A DNA stretch of 64,000 bases from the NCBI RefSeq assembly GCF_900626075.1, contig NZ_UYZY01000001.1:992001-1056000 (forward strand). The letters are read 5' to 3'. Made by a program: the position numbers and the translations under genes. The notes beneath the pieces are model-generated. The model had not been told where the DNA came from and ran no database searches. It was given only the letters and a program-made list of their open reading frames with translations. Of this stretch, positions 1 to 9,617 are shown piece by piece (position 1 is the stretch's first letter; each line of letters opens with the position of its first letter). The stretch is from Clostridium transplantifaecale (GTDB lineage Bacteria > Bacillota > Clostridia > Lachnospirales > Lachnospiraceae).

Positions 1-166
1 CCGGATTCCAGATGCCGCGGCGTTAGATGAACGGAAAAACATAACAGTACCGTCTTCTGATGCAATAAACTCCCTCCCGGGTTAAGCAGCCTTATGTTTT
101 TCGCCGCCTGTCCGGAGGGGAGTTTCCTTTTCGTTCGTTAAAACGTTATTTCTTTCTAAAAGCATG

Positions 167-188
167 CGGCCTCCTCTTGCGGAGGCCG
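167..188 (-). terminator. hairpin downstream of the DUF2000 gene
   Basis: Inverted repeat CGGCCTCC (167-174) and GGAGGCCG (181-188) with a 6-nt loop. On the minus strand it lies just past the stop at 219 and is followed by a short T-rich stretch (CATGCTTTTAG). The T-tract is weak. The rest of 1-218 holds no gene that I can support. Confidence 0.5.
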
Positions 189-218
189 GGTCTCCCCTCA
201 CTGAGCCCCGGTCTGCCC

Positions 219-641
219 TTATCGGAGCAGAGGCATGCTGCCGGTGAGCTTGTTTACTTTTTTCTTGGGCCCGCAGATTGCCAGTCCAAAGTACTGCAGG
301 GCGCTTTCCGGGGCATTTCCCATCTTCTTCGTGAAATCGCCATAGTCATTGCAGCTCTGCGCCAAATCGGAAAAATCCACCACCGTCAGTTCCTGAAAAT
401 CAGGCTGATAGAGCTTTTCCCTGATTTCTTTGATTGTTTCCGGTGAACCCTTTAAAATGGGCACAGGAACACCGATGATACCCAGATGCTCATTACCGTT
501 TTGGTCGGTTACATTCTCTCCAACCACCTCCGGCATCTCTTTTCCCAGTGTGATTCCCATAATCGCCGTGGTATTTGCAATGATTCCCAGCGGAAGCTGA
601 TCATCGATGATCATGACACATTTTTCGTTTTGTAAATTCAT
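219..641 (-). CDS. DUF2000 family protein
   Basis: 140-residue cytoplasmic protein with the DUF2000 pattern: an opening segment KCVMIIDDQLPLGIIANT, a central GIIGVPVPILKGS stretch and a C-terminal GPKKKVNKLTGSMPLLR. The family is widespread and has no established reaction, so none is given here. The ATG at 641 is preceded by AGGAGG about 9 nt upstream. It stands alone on the minus strand with a hairpin after its stop. Confidence 0.85.
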   Translation of the reverse strand: MNLQNEKCVMIIDDQLPLGIIANTTAIMGITLGKEMPEVVGENVTDQNGNEHLGIIGVPVPILKGSPETIKEIREKLYQPDFQELTVVDFSDLAQSCNDYGDFTKKMGNAPESALQYFGLAICGPKKKVNKLTGSMPLLR

Positions 642-965
642 TTTCTGTTCCTCCTGTACTCAAACGCGGTATTTCTGCAGCTCTTTTCTACTCCAGCCTG
701 CTGCCCTGCTTTCTCTGTTTCTAATGCTTATCGATTACCTTATCATATCGGAGGGGAAAATTCTTGTAAGATATTCTCATTTTCGGGCTAATATGCCGTT
801 GATATTGAGATTTACGCTGGAAATGGCTCAGAGTTCTTACCCAAAGTGGCGCTTCAATGGCATCGGTATTGATTGAAAAAATCCGCTCCTCCCACATTGA
901 AGGGAAGAACGGATTATTTATCATCACGCTGTTTAAAATTGAAATGCCTAAAATATTTAAATATC
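642..965. other. intergenic stretch without a supported gene
   Basis: This separates two minus-strand genes. It holds the 5' leader and presumed promoter of the DUF2000 gene and the terminator of the NYN gene. Short reading frames on both strands have no ribosome site or recognisable domain. Confidence 0.6.
880..915 (-). terminator. intrinsic terminator of the NYN-LOTUS gene
   Basis: AATCCG and CGGATT pair with a further TCCC/GGGA stem above them. On the minus strand the hairpin is followed by TTTTTTC. It lies about 50 nt beyond the stop codon at 966. Confidence 0.7.
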
Positions 966-1862
966 CTACATCTGCTTGATTTTCACATATACCACTTTCA
1001 GCAGTTTATTATTGGGATTCTTCATTGTCCTTGTCTCAAGATAATCAAAACTCTCAATAAACTGGCCCAGTTTTTTGCACTTATAGTTACGTGGATCAAA
1101 GCCGGGAACTCTCTTTGGAAGCACGGTTCCAATCTCGGACTGGTTGATCCAGCCGTTTTCATCGGATCTCGATTCAATGATTGAGACAATCTCCGCGCCA
1201 ATCTCTTCTTTTGTCGGCACATTGTTCAGTCTCGAATCGCCCTTGGCATTATCCGTTTTTTCCTCCTGGTTGTCCGAAGCTTCAACCTGGTGGACTTTCT
1301 GCCTTCCTTCAGAAGGTTTCTTCGTATCCCGTTCCTCCGAAGGACGGTAGGCTGCCGGCGGTTCCGCGATTTTAGCGGTCTTCTCCGCTGTTGCCTTATT
1401 ATCCTCCGCCTGCTCCTCCAGGCTCTCCTGGTACAGTAGATCGAGGAATTTAAACGTCTCACAGGCGGAAACAAGGGAATTCGGAGTTTTCTGCTCTCCC
1501 ATTCCAATAACGATCATTCCGGCCTCCCGAAGACGGATTGCCAGCTTTGTAAAATCACTGTCCGAGGTCACCAGACAGAACCCGTTCACCTTTCCCGAAT
1601 ACAGGATGTCCATTGCATCTATAATCAGAGCAGAGTCCGAGGCATTCTTCCCCTTTGTGTAATTAAACTGGAAAACCGGCGTCAGCGCAAAGTCACGCAG
1701 CGCATCCTGCCATGCCATAACACTGGGGTTGGTAAAGTCGCCGTAAATACGCTTGTATGTAGCAATTCCGTAATCACTTACTTCATCCATGATCAATTTA
1801 ATGTACTTTTTCGATACGTTCTCTGCGTCTATCAATACTGCAATCTTGTCCTGTTTATCCAT
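966..1862 (-). CDS. NYN-domain nuclease-like protein with C-terminal OST-HTH (LOTUS) domain
   Basis: 298 residues from the ATG at 1862, chosen because GGAGG sits 8 nt upstream; a longer frame upstream lacks a site. Residues 1-145 are a NYN/LabA-type PIN-like domain with the spaced acidic residues of that fold: VLIDAENV, SDSALIIDAMD and LVTSDSDF. A polar low-complexity linker (about 165-220, rich in K, E, S) follows. The C-terminal 70 residues match an OST-HTH/LOTUS domain (SEIGTVLPKRVPGFDP, then YKCKKLGQFIES). In known families NYN domains are RNases and LOTUS domains bind RNA, so an RNA-processing role is likely but the target is unknown. Confidence 0.85.
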   Translation of the reverse strand: MDKQDKIAVLIDAENVSKKYIKLIMDEVSDYGIATYKRIYGDFTNPSVMAWQDALRDFALTPVFQFNYTKGKNASDSALIIDAMDILYSGKVNGFCLVTSDSDFTKLAIRLREAGMIVIGMGEQKTPNSLVSACETFKFLDLLYQESLEEQAEDNKATAEKTAKIAEPPAAYRPSEERDTKKPSEGRQKVHQVEASDNQEEKTDNAKGDSRLNNVPTKEEIGAEIVSIIESRSDENGWINQSEIGTVLPKRVPGFDPRNYKCKKLGQFIESFDYLETRTMKNPNNKLLKVVYVKIKQM

Positions 1863-1986
1863 AAATGCCTCCAACATTTTATCAACTGGAGAAATTATAT
1901 CATACAAGGGGGGATTATTCAAATAGAAACACGCCGTTTCTGCTCTCTTCTCAGTCGGGATGACGCTCTGTCTGGCGATATTGCCT

Positions 1987-2319
1987 TTAGCCGTTGTTAT
2001 CTTTTCTTGCCCTGTACCAAATGCATAGGCAGGAACCCAAAGCTATGACGTAGAGGCCAATCAGGACAATCGATGTTATCTTGTCAGGACTTAGTAATTG
2101 ATATATAGGATAAAAGGAAGCGGCAATACACAATGGGATTACAATTCCAAAAACTGCTCTTTTTCTTGTTGATAGATAAACATGAGTCCCCAGCAACGCT
2201 GTCATAATAAAAAAGGATAGTAACTCGGTAGAATTAAAACCACCAAATTCTGTTACATATCTTAGCATACTGCATTCTGCCGGCTGCGTCATTGGATAAA
2301 TTTCTGAAAGAACAAGCAA
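1987..2319 (-). CDS. small hypothetical membrane protein
   Basis: Up to 110 residues with three predicted membrane helices: ELLSFFIMTALLGTHVYL, AVFGIVIPLCIAASFYPIY and ITSIVLIGLYVIALGSCLC. A short charged tail (RARKDNNG) follows. No family recognised. Neither the ATG at 2319 nor the internal ATG at 2292 has a good ribosome site, so the start is uncertain and the gene may be weakly expressed or decaying. Confidence 0.5.
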   Translation of the reverse strand: MLVLSEIYPMTQPAECSMLRYVTEFGGFNSTELLSFFIMTALLGTHVYLSTRKRAVFGIVIPLCIAASFYPIYQLLSPDKITSIVLIGLYVIALGSCLCIWYRARKDNNG

Positions 2320-2466
2320 AAAAGTGCTCTATACTTTTTAAATGAACCGGACACATATAATAATGAGCCTATCATTCGATCAGAATAAAGCACTAATTTC
2401 TACGACAAAATCTTCCGGGTACTCCCCATCCATTCTGCCGTCTATATCCTTATATACAAGGTAATT

Positions 2467-2802
2467 TTAAAGATCAAATGGCTGAACTTCACCTCTTTCA
2501 ATCAAAAATGTTACCGGTCTCAGTCCGTCTGTACAGCAGCCGACCTCGACTCCGTCTTCTTTTGTCCAGGGTGCGTAGGAACCGCCGCGGCTGATTGTCA
2601 GCATCTGTGGGTAAAGAGCAGCCCATGCCTGAGGACAGAAACCCTCCGGACATGTCATAAATGCATCTACGATAATTTCCTGGCCCTCTTTAAAGCCTCC
2701 GCATGGTTTCAGTTCTTTTCCGATTGATAAATATTTCTCTGCCAGTTCCGGATAAATTGCTGTCTTTAATACTGTTAATTTTACTTTATACATTTCTGCC
2801 AT
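2467..2802 (-). CDS. TIGR04076 family protein
   Basis: 111 residues. The C-terminal half has the TIGR04076 hallmarks: CPEGFCPQAWAALYP and then the conserved GCCTDGLRPVTFLIERG block with paired cysteines. The function is not established; conserved cysteines suggest a metal or redox role, which is inference. AAAAGGGG lies about 10 nt before the ATG at 2802. Monocistronic on the minus strand. Confidence 0.8.
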   Translation of the reverse strand: MAEMYKVKLTVLKTAIYPELAEKYLSIGKELKPCGGFKEGQEIIVDAFMTCPEGFCPQAWAALYPQMLTISRGGSYAPWTKEDGVEVGCCTDGLRPVTFLIERGEVQPFDL

Positions 2803-2901
2803 GATTTTATACCCCTTTTTCTTTTATTGATTTTTTTGTGTGATGGTTTATCTCTTTATCTCAGCATATTCTTTACATTTACGTTACTTTATCATCTGTT
2901 C

Positions 2902-2975
2902 CGGGCGGCAGACCGCCCGTTTGCGGCGCTCGTTTTCCCACCGCTTCCGGCTATAAGCTTTACGGCAGCCGGATG
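2902..2975. terminator. stem-loops between the ABC/hydrolase operon and the TIGR04076 gene
   Basis: Two GC-rich inverted repeats: CGGGCGG/CCGCCCG (2902-2919) and CCGGCT/AGCCGG (about 2948-2974). They lie downstream of the minus-strand operon that ends at 3000. Neither has a clear T-tract. Confidence 0.35.
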
Positions 2976-2999
2976 ACGCCCGGATATCAGGTACCCCTG

Positions 3000-4082
3000 T
3001 CAATACGCCAGAATTCTGGCCGGGTTATCGATCATGATACTCCTGATTGCATAGTCCGACACACCGCCGTATTGTTTGAGCGCCGGTACGGCAAATTTGG
3101 TAAGACGGCAGTAGCCTTCCCCGCCACATCGTCTGGCCATTGTTTTGACGCACATATCGGTGCCCAGTACCATCTGCCTGCAGTGGCCTTCATTAATCAG
3201 CTTAACGAGACCGGCCAGTTTCATATAATCCGGATTTGACTGGGACCCCAGGGCCTCTAAGTCAATCTGGCCCGACATAAACTCCACGGATACGTTGGCT
3301 CCCGCTGAAAGGATTGCTTTCGCCACATCCAGATTAAGAGCCCAAAGCTCCGGATACCGTATCATCTCCGACAGTCCCCTGTTGTTCGCCATCGGAACAT
3401 GGGCAATGACTATCTTCTCTGCCGGAACGCCTTCCTCCTTCAGGACTTCCACAATTTTCCTCGGGTCGCCTCCTCCCTGACCGCAGGGATGAACCGTAAT
3501 CGACATTCCCGTATCCTTTGCCATCTGGCCTCCGGCCCGCAGGGACATCTCCTCTCTTCTTGTGAAGCTTGAAAGCGCTATTTTTACACAGCCGGGTTTC
3601 ACTCCGGTATCCTCGATGCCGTTTTCAAACTCATCCATCATACGTTTATAGAAATCGGCTGTCTTCCAGTCGTCAAAACGTCCCATCCAGGATGATTCAA
3701 TATAAAAGCCGGTAGCCGTGATAATATTGACCCCTGTCTTTTCTGAAATTCTTTTAATCGCCGCCACATCCAGGCGGATTCCCGGGACGCTCAGCTCCAG
3801 CAGGGAATCACCTCCCGATTCTTTATAATCGGCAACTTCTCCCGTCATGACTTCCTCATCGTCAAGATTCATTGCATCCTGGCACAGAGTAAAGTTGCGT
3901 TTTAAAAGGCCGATATTCTCCAGAGAAATCTTGTCTTCCCATTGAATGGGGAGGTTCTTCGGCATCGAAGGGCGGCAAATTTCTCCCATATCGGTCCCGT
4001 CAAACATCACATGTTCGTGCATATCGGTGTAGCCTAATTCTTCCGGTGCAATATCACCGCACACAGTTGTAATTCTGGGCAT
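3000..4082 (-). CDS. phosphotriesterase-family metal-dependent hydrolase
   Basis: 360 residues of the PTE branch of the amidohydrolase superfamily (PF02126). The metal ligands can be read: H22 and H24 in TDMHEHV, K167 in GCVKIALSS (the lysine carboxylated in this family), H198 in ITVHPCG, H228 in VIAHVP and D309 in VLGTDMC. Most bacterial members are lactonases or sugar-lactone/ester hydrolases rather than true phosphotriesterases. It starts 58 nt after the upstream dppD-like gene with AAGGAGG before the ATG, so it is the last gene of the transporter operon and probably acts on the imported compound. The substrate is unknown. Confidence 0.85.
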   Translation of the reverse strand: MPRITTVCGDIAPEELGYTDMHEHVMFDGTDMGEICRPSMPKNLPIQWEDKISLENIGLLKRNFTLCQDAMNLDDEEVMTGEVADYKESGGDSLLELSVPGIRLDVAAIKRISEKTGVNIITATGFYIESSWMGRFDDWKTADFYKRMMDEFENGIEDTGVKPGCVKIALSSFTRREEMSLRAGGQMAKDTGMSITVHPCGQGGGDPRKIVEVLKEEGVPAEKIVIAHVPMANNRGLSEMIRYPELWALNLDVAKAILSAGANVSVEFMSGQIDLEALGSQSNPDYMKLAGLVKLINEGHCRQMVLGTDMCVKTMARRCGGEGYCRLTKFAVPALKQYGGVSDYAIRSIMIDNPARILAY

Positions 4083-4140
4083 AGTATCCTCCTTAAATTA
4101 AACTTAACGATTCCGTACTTTCATAGCTGCCTCGTTACTC

Positions 4141-5118
4141 TCAGCCGTTGCCCTCCATTAAATGGCAGGCCGCAAGATGTCCGTCTCCGCATGGGTGGAG
4201 CTTTGGATTTTCTTTTTTGCACCGCTCCGTCGCATACTGGCATCTTGGATGGAAGGGGCAGCCGCTTGGGCGGTTGGCCGGATCGGCAATATTTCCTTCT
4301 ATTACCTGCAGACGGCTTGCCTTGGTTTGAAGCGTCGGAATACAGGTGAGAAGTCCTTTCGTATAGGGATGCTTCGGGTGTTTAAACAGGTCGGCCGTAT
4401 AAGCCTCCTCCACAATCTGGCCGCTGTAAAATACTACAACACGGTCGGCGACATCGGAGATTACGCCCAAATCATGCGTCACAATCATAATGCTCATTCC
4501 GTATTCGCCGCGGAGCTTTTTAATCAAATCCATAATCTGTGCCTGAATTGTCACATCCAGGGCCGTAGTCGGCTCGTCCGCCAGCAAAATCTGCGGTTTA
4601 CAGGCCAGAGCCATGGCAATCATAACTCTCTGGCGCATTCCTCCTGAAAGCTGGTGGGGATAGTCATTGATCCTTTTTTCCGCATTGGGAATCTCTACCT
4701 GTTTGAGAAGTTCCAGGGCCTTTGCCATCGCCGCGTTTTTCAGCATCCTCTCATGCAGCATCAGGCTCTCTGCAATCTGCGGTCCGATTTTAATAACCGG
4801 ATCCAGGCTGGTCATCGGTTCCTGGAATATCATGGAAATCTCTTTTCCCCTGATTCTGGTGAAATCCCTCATCGGTATATCCAGAATGTTCTGGCCTTTG
4901 TAATAGATTTCCCCTTCTATCTGTGCGGGCGGCGTCTTTAAAAGACGCAGAATCGCCGACATCGTAACGCTCTTACCGCATCCCGACTCTCCTACAATAC
5001 CCAGAGTCTCACCTTTGCCCAGTGACAGGTTCACGCCGTTTACAGCATGGATTGCTCCGCCGTCCATTGGAAATTTTACGAACAGATTTTTTATTTCCAA
5101 AATTTTATCATTATCCAA
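4141..5118 (-). CDS. oligopeptide/dipeptide ABC transporter ATPase (DppD/OppD-like)
   Basis: 325 residues. Walker A GESGCGKS, signature LSGGMRQR, Walker B ILLADEPT and the switch histidine in VTHDLG are intact. The C-terminal oligopeptide_HPY extension carries the HPRC-type cysteines [14 protein letters not shown]. The start is a TTG at 5118 with AGGAGG upstream; no ATG fits. It pairs with the second ATPase at 5982-6998 as the two nucleotide-binding subunits of one importer. Confidence 0.93.
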   Translation of the reverse strand: MDNDKILEIKNLFVKFPMDGGAIHAVNGVNLSLGKGETLGIVGESGCGKSVTMSAILRLLKTPPAQIEGEIYYKGQNILDIPMRDFTRIRGKEISMIFQEPMTSLDPVIKIGPQIAESLMLHERMLKNAAMAKALELLKQVEIPNAEKRINDYPHQLSGGMRQRVMIAMALACKPQILLADEPTTALDVTIQAQIMDLIKKLRGEYGMSIMIVTHDLGVISDVADRVVVFYSGQIVEEAYTADLFKHPKHPYTKGLLTCIPTLQTKASRLQVIEGNIADPANRPSGCPFHPRCQYATERCKKENPKLHPCGDGHLAACHLMEGNG

Positions 5119-5146
5119 CTTCGTACCTCCTAAAGCGTTACTGCCG

Positions 5147-5965
5147 TTATTTTAATTTGGGGTCCAGATAATCTCTGATACCATCGCCCAAAAGATTGAA
5201 TGCAAAGATTGTAAGTGCAATCATCAGTCCGGCGAAACCTGCAATCCAGGGTGCATTGAATATGTAGCTCTTGCCTTCGCTGATAACAAGTCCCCAGGAC
5301 GGTGTCGGCTTCGGAATGCCGAATCCCAGATATCCCAGTGAGGACTCCGCCATTATGGAGCCGCCGACGCTGAAGGAAAGAATAACAAAAATCTGAGGCA
5401 GCGTATTCGGAAGGATATGACGGAACAGAATCTTGCTGCTCTTTGTGCCCATGGATTTCGCCGCCATAACATAGGTTCTCTCCCCCACGTTTAAGGCAGC
5501 GCCTCTCGTGACACGGTAAAATGCCGGTATTAACGGAATTCCCAGCGACAGACACATGTTGAGGACGGACGGCCCCAGGGCGATTCCGATCAGCAGTGAA
5601 AGTAAAATTGACGGGAACGACATGAATACGTCCATGACACGGCCTAGGGTAAAGTCGAAGGGACCTTTAAAATAACCGCCCATCAGCCCTAAAATGGAAC
5701 CGAGCACCAGGCCCAGCGCCACCGCCGCCAGAGATACGGTCAGGGAAATCCTGGCTCCGTAGATAACTCTTGTCCAGACATCGCGCCCAAAGTTGTCGGT
5801 GCCCATAATATGTTTGGCGCTGGGTGGCTGCAGCTTATCGGAAAGCGTTATCGTATCAAATGCATAAGGGGTCAGAAAATTGGCAAAAACCGCCAGACAG
5901 ACGATGACAGCCAGGATAAGCAGACCGGCCGCAATCCCCTTATTTTTCTTTAAAAATTTAATCAT
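5147..5965 (-). CDS. peptide-type ABC transporter permease (DppC/OppC-like)
   Basis: 272 residues from the ATG at 5965, chosen because GGAGG lies 8 nt upstream; the upstream extension would overlap the ATPase gene. An N-terminal membrane helix (GIAAGLLILAVIVCLAVFANFL) is followed by the OppC-type NFGRDVWTRVIYGARISL segment and the EAA loop region (AAKSMGTKSSKILFRHILPN). About six membrane helices. It forms the channel with the DppB-like subunit. Confidence 0.92.
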   Translation of the reverse strand: MIKFLKKNKGIAAGLLILAVIVCLAVFANFLTPYAFDTITLSDKLQPPSAKHIMGTDNFGRDVWTRVIYGARISLTVSLAAVALGLVLGSILGLMGGYFKGPFDFTLGRVMDVFMSFPSILLSLLIGIALGPSVLNMCLSLGIPLIPAFYRVTRGAALNVGERTYVMAAKSMGTKSSKILFRHILPNTLPQIFVILSFSVGGSIMAESSLGYLGFGIPKPTPSWGLVISEGKSYIFNAPWIAGFAGLMIALTIFAFNLLGDGIRDYLDPKLK

Positions 5966-5981
5966 AGCTTTATCCTCCTGC

Positions 5982-6998
5982 CTATTCCTGTACAATGCTT
6001 AAATCCAGTTCCCCGGCCCTGTGGCAGGCGACCTGATGGCCCGGTGAAAACTCGGTAAGCTCCGGCTCCTCACAGCGGCATATATCCTTAACAAATGGAC
6101 ACCTGTCCTGGAAAATACAGCCCTTGGGAGGGTTCATGAGGTTCGGAAGATCCCCCTGCAGAATCAGACGTTTCGTCTTCACGTCGGGATCCGGAATCGG
6201 CACCGCCGAGAGGAGGGCGCAGCTATATGGATGGAGACAGTTTTCAAACAGCTCATCCTTATCAGCAACCTCTACCAGCTTACCAAAATACATAACCCCA
6301 ATCTTGTCGGAAACAAATTTTACCACTGCCAGGTTGTGGGAAATAAATACATAGGTCAGGCCGTTTTTCTCCTTTAAATCCAGAAGAAGGTTCAGTATCT
6401 GCGCCTGGATGGAAACGTCCAGCGCCGATACGACTTCATCACAGAGAAGCAGTTTTGGCGACAGGGCAAGGCTTCTGGCGATACAGAGCCTCTGTCTCTG
6501 TCCTCCCGATAGCTGGTGGGGATAGCGGACCATCAGTTTCTCTGGCAGTCCCACTTCCTGAAACAGCTCTTTTACACGTTCGTTTATCTGCTCCCTGCTG
6601 TAGCCGAAATTCTCCATCGGCTCGGCAACAATCTGTTTTAAATTAAACCGCGGATTCAGGGAGTCGTAAGGATCCTGGAACACGATCTGCATGTCCTTGC
6701 GGATTGCATCTAACTGCCGCTTCGGCATGTTCGTGATATCCTGGCCGTCGAAAACGACTTTTCCCCCTGATGCTTCCATCAGTTTCATAACCAGCTTCGC
6801 CAGCGTGCTCTTTCCGCAGCCGGATTCTCCAACGAGTCCAAAGGTTTCTCCGCGTTTTACAGAAAAGGACACCTGATTGACAGCCTTGAATACTGTTTTA
6901 TCAAATAATTTTCCACTGCTTGCTTTATAATATTTGCATATATTTTCTACCTGCAGGATATCGTCGTTATCCTGCACACATTCCTGCATTACACTCAT
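5982..6998 (-). CDS. oligopeptide/dipeptide ABC transporter ATPase (DppF/OppF-like)
   Basis: 338 residues with Walker A GESGCGKS, signature LSGGQRQR, Walker B LLLCDEVVSALD and the oligopeptide_HPY tail (CIFQDRCPFVKDIC). The gene lies between the two permease genes (B-F-C-D), whereas opp/dpp operons usually keep the ATPases together at the end; I take this as local rearrangement without functional meaning. Confidence 0.92.
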   Translation of the reverse strand: MSVMQECVQDNDDILQVENICKYYKASSGKLFDKTVFKAVNQVSFSVKRGETFGLVGESGCGKSTLAKLVMKLMEASGGKVVFDGQDITNMPKRQLDAIRKDMQIVFQDPYDSLNPRFNLKQIVAEPMENFGYSREQINERVKELFQEVGLPEKLMVRYPHQLSGGQRQRLCIARSLALSPKLLLCDEVVSALDVSIQAQILNLLLDLKEKNGLTYVFISHNLAVVKFVSDKIGVMYFGKLVEVADKDELFENCLHPYSCALLSAVPIPDPDVKTKRLILQGDLPNLMNPPKGCIFQDRCPFVKDICRCEEPELTEFSPGHQVACHRAGELDLSIVQE

Positions 6999-7019
6999 TG
7001 TCCCAACTGCCTTTCTTCA

Positions 7020-7964
7020 CTATTTATCCGACTGAACACGGATTCTCGGATCGATGATGCTGTACATGACATCCGTCAACAGGTTTACGACGATCAGCAG
7101 GATAGCAATAAATACGGCCGTTCCCTGTACGACAGGATAATCCCTCTTAGTCACCGCATCCATCAGAAGCTTTCCGATGCCAGGCCTGTTGAAGACAGTT
7201 TCAATGACGATTGAACCGCCAAAACTGGACGCCAGATTATAGCCGATGATCGTGGCGATGGGGATTGCCGCATTTCTCAGGGCGTGTTTGAATAAAACGG
7301 CTTTCTCGCTGAGTCCCTTTGCCCTTGCGGTCCTGATAAAGTCCTCCCCCATGACCTCCAGCATGCTGGAACGTGTCGTACGTATGGTCAGGGCGCTTCC
7401 GCCGAGCACCATGGTAAGCACCGGAGCCACAATCGTCTGGAAATAGTTGGCGCTTTCACTCTGGATGCCGATAACCGGTATCAGCTTCAGCTTCACGGCA
7501 AGCACCACCAGAACGATAATCGCCACATAGAACGAGGGCAGAGACATTCCTATCGTACTCATGCCGCTGATGACGTAGTCGGGCCATTTGCCCCTGTGTA
7601 CGCTGGCGACCACTCCCCAGATAATTCCCAGAATGGAGTTCAGCACCATTCCCCAGAGCACCAGCTCCAGTGTGCGCGGAAAACGTTCTTTCAAAAGCAC
7701 GGTCACTTTTTTATGGGACGACAGGGATTCACCCAGGTCACCTGTAAGGAATTTCTTTACGGCAATTCCCATCTGCGTAAGCATCGGTTCGTCCAGGCCG
7801 TTCTGCGCCCGGAAGAGTGTGAGCTCTTCCGGAGTTGCAGTCTTTCCAAGCATGACGGAGGCCGGATCTCCGGGAACCATCCTGATAATCAGAAATACAG
7901 CCAGGAACACGCCTAAAATGGTCGGAATCGCCATTAAAACACGCATACCAAAATATTTTTTCAT
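7020..7964 (-). CDS. peptide-type ABC transporter permease (DppB/OppB-like)
   Basis: 314 residues, standard for the family, with an N-terminal membrane helix (VLMAIPTILGVFLAVFLI), the RMVPGDPASVMLGK segment and the permease loop TARAKGLSEKAVLFKHALRNA. AAGGAGT precedes the ATG at 7964. It follows the binding-protein gene by 33 nt. Confidence 0.93.
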   Translation of the reverse strand: MKKYFGMRVLMAIPTILGVFLAVFLIIRMVPGDPASVMLGKTATPEELTLFRAQNGLDEPMLTQMGIAVKKFLTGDLGESLSSHKKVTVLLKERFPRTLELVLWGMVLNSILGIIWGVVASVHRGKWPDYVISGMSTIGMSLPSFYVAIIVLVVLAVKLKLIPVIGIQSESANYFQTIVAPVLTMVLGGSALTIRTTRSSMLEVMGEDFIRTARAKGLSEKAVLFKHALRNAAIPIATIIGYNLASSFGGSIVIETVFNRPGIGKLLMDAVTKRDYPVVQGTAVFIAILLIVVNLLTDVMYSIIDPRIRVQSDK

Positions 7965-7997
7965 AGACTACTCCTTAACATAGTTACTGCGCAACCA

Positions 7998-9617
7998 TTA
8001 TTCCTCGATGTATGCCTCCCGGCATGTCAGCATCAGACCCGTTGTAATCTTTAAATCTTTTACTTTCGGATTTACAACCTGGTGGATGGAATAGGTGGTC
8101 ATTGAGTAAAGGCAGCCTGAATCCATGATATTCTTCTGTGCCTCATTGTAGAGTTCCGCTTTCTTTGTCAAATCGTTCTCTTCCACTGCCGCTGCAACGA
8201 GTCTGTCGTATTCCGGGTCGTTGTATGCAATATAGTTGATGATGCTTTCACTTGTAAACTGTTTTAATACGTTGTCAGGAATAACAGGACAGGAATCCCA
8301 GAACAGGTAAATCGGGATTTCTCCGGCTTTTGCCTTATCCAGCCATACTCCGAAGTCTACCGTCTGAAGGTTCACTTTCAGGCCAATCTGTGTCAGGAAC
8401 TGCTGTACCAGTGTGGCCGGGCCGGAACTTAGTGTATCGTTCGGGGAGTACATGTCAATCTCAAAGCCGTTTGGATATCCCGCTTCTGCAAGGAGTTCTT
8501 TGGCTTTCTCCGGGTTGTATTCCGGATTCCAGTAATCTTCCAGTGCGTAACGGCAGAACGTCGGAAGGAAACCTTTGGACACCTCTTCCGTTCCCTTGAA
8601 ATATTCGTTGCAGACCATATCGCGGTCGATGCTGAGTGCAATTGCCTCGCGTACCTTCGGATCATTTAACGGTTCAAAGTTGGCATTGATTCCGATGAAG
8701 GACTGCGCGGAGTCTCTGGCGTTGAGAAGCACATAAGTATCCGGATCTGCCATGTATTCTTCGACTTTTTCCAGGTTATTTACGTCGTATGTATCGATTT
8801 CTCCCGCCTCCATTGCATTGGCGAGCGTTACATCGTCCGGGATTACATAGTATTCCACGCGATCCAGTTTGGCTTTCTGTCCCCAGTATCCGTCGAATTT
8901 AACTGTGCTGTATTTCTCTCCAGGCACACCGCCGTCTTCCAGCATGAATGGGCCTGTTCCAATCGGGCGTTTCTGGTATTCTTCCAGTCCCATCTCTTCC
9001 ACTGCCTTCTGGCTTGTGATGGTGAGGTAAGATCTGGCAACCTTATCCGGGAAGAACACATCGCCTTCTTTTAAGGTAAATACTACAGTATAATCATCCG
9101 GGGCCTCCACCTTATCGATGTTCGTGAGGCCGAGATTCGTCGCATTAGTCGCCGTGTTGTTGATAGCCGGATCCGAGAGGCGGCCGACTGAAAATACTAC
9201 GTCGGATGCTTTCATCTCGCCGTAATCATAGTGGAACTGCACACCCTGGCGCAGTTTAAAGGTATAGGTCTTTAAATCATCGGAAGTTTCCCATGATTCT
9301 GCAAGAAACGGAGCCGGTTCCTGATTCTCGTCATACTGAAGAAGTGACTCGAATACGTCCGGGCCGAACTGGAAGGAAATGCCTGAGAAAGTAGCCGGAT
9401 CAAAATTGCCGTTGCCGGAATCCCAGGTTCTGCCTACACGAAGTACGGAGCCGCCTGAACTGCTCCCGCCATTTTCTGTTTTTGCTGATGAGGATTGTGA
9501 CGCATCCCCGGACGTACTGCCGGAACATGCGCTTAAAGAAGCTGCTGCCGTAACTGCGGCCATAAGCAGCGCAAGATATTTCCTGTTAGATTTTTTCAAA
9601 CTCTTGATTCCCTTCAT
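7998..9617 (-). CDS. solute-binding lipoprotein, family 5 (peptide/nickel type)
   Basis: 539 residues from the ATG at 9617, chosen for AAAGGAG about 8 nt upstream. It has a lysine-rich N-terminus, a hydrophobic signal and the lipobox LSAC with the lipid-anchored cysteine at C31. A Ser/Gly-rich linker leads into an SBP_bac_5 fold (LRVGRTWDSGNGNFDPATF; VFTLKEGDVFF; AIALSIDRDMVCN). It is the extracellular receptor of the importer and the first gene of the operon. Family 5 covers peptides, opines, nickel and other ligands, so the ligand cannot be stated. Confidence 0.92.
   Translation of the reverse strand: MKGIKSLKKSNRKYLALLMAAVTAAASLSACSGSTSGDASQSSSAKTENGGSSSGGSVLRVGRTWDSGNGNFDPATFSGISFQFGPDVFESLLQYDENQEPAPFLAESWETSDDLKTYTFKLRQGVQFHYDYGEMKASDVVFSVGRLSDPAINNTATNATNLGLTNIDKVEAPDDYTVVFTLKEGDVFFPDKVARSYLTITSQKAVEEMGLEEYQKRPIGTGPFMLEDGGVPGEKYSTVKFDGYWGQKAKLDRVEYYVIPDDVTLANAMEAGEIDTYDVNNLEKVEEYMADPDTYVLLNARDSAQSFIGINANFEPLNDPKVREAIALSIDRDMVCNEYFKGTEEVSKGFLPTFCRYALEDYWNPEYNPEKAKELLAEAGYPNGFEIDMYSPNDTLSSGPATLVQQFLTQIGLKVNLQTVDFGVWLDKAKAGEIPIYLFWDSCPVIPDNVLKQFTSESIINYIAYNDPEYDRLVAAAVEENDLTKKAELYNEAQKNIMDSGCLYSMTTYSIHQVVNPKVKDLKITTGLMLTCREAYIEE

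Noticed and set aside
5130..5555. 141-codon minus-strand frame inside the DppC gene
   Set aside because: It is an alternative frame of a clearly recognised permease.
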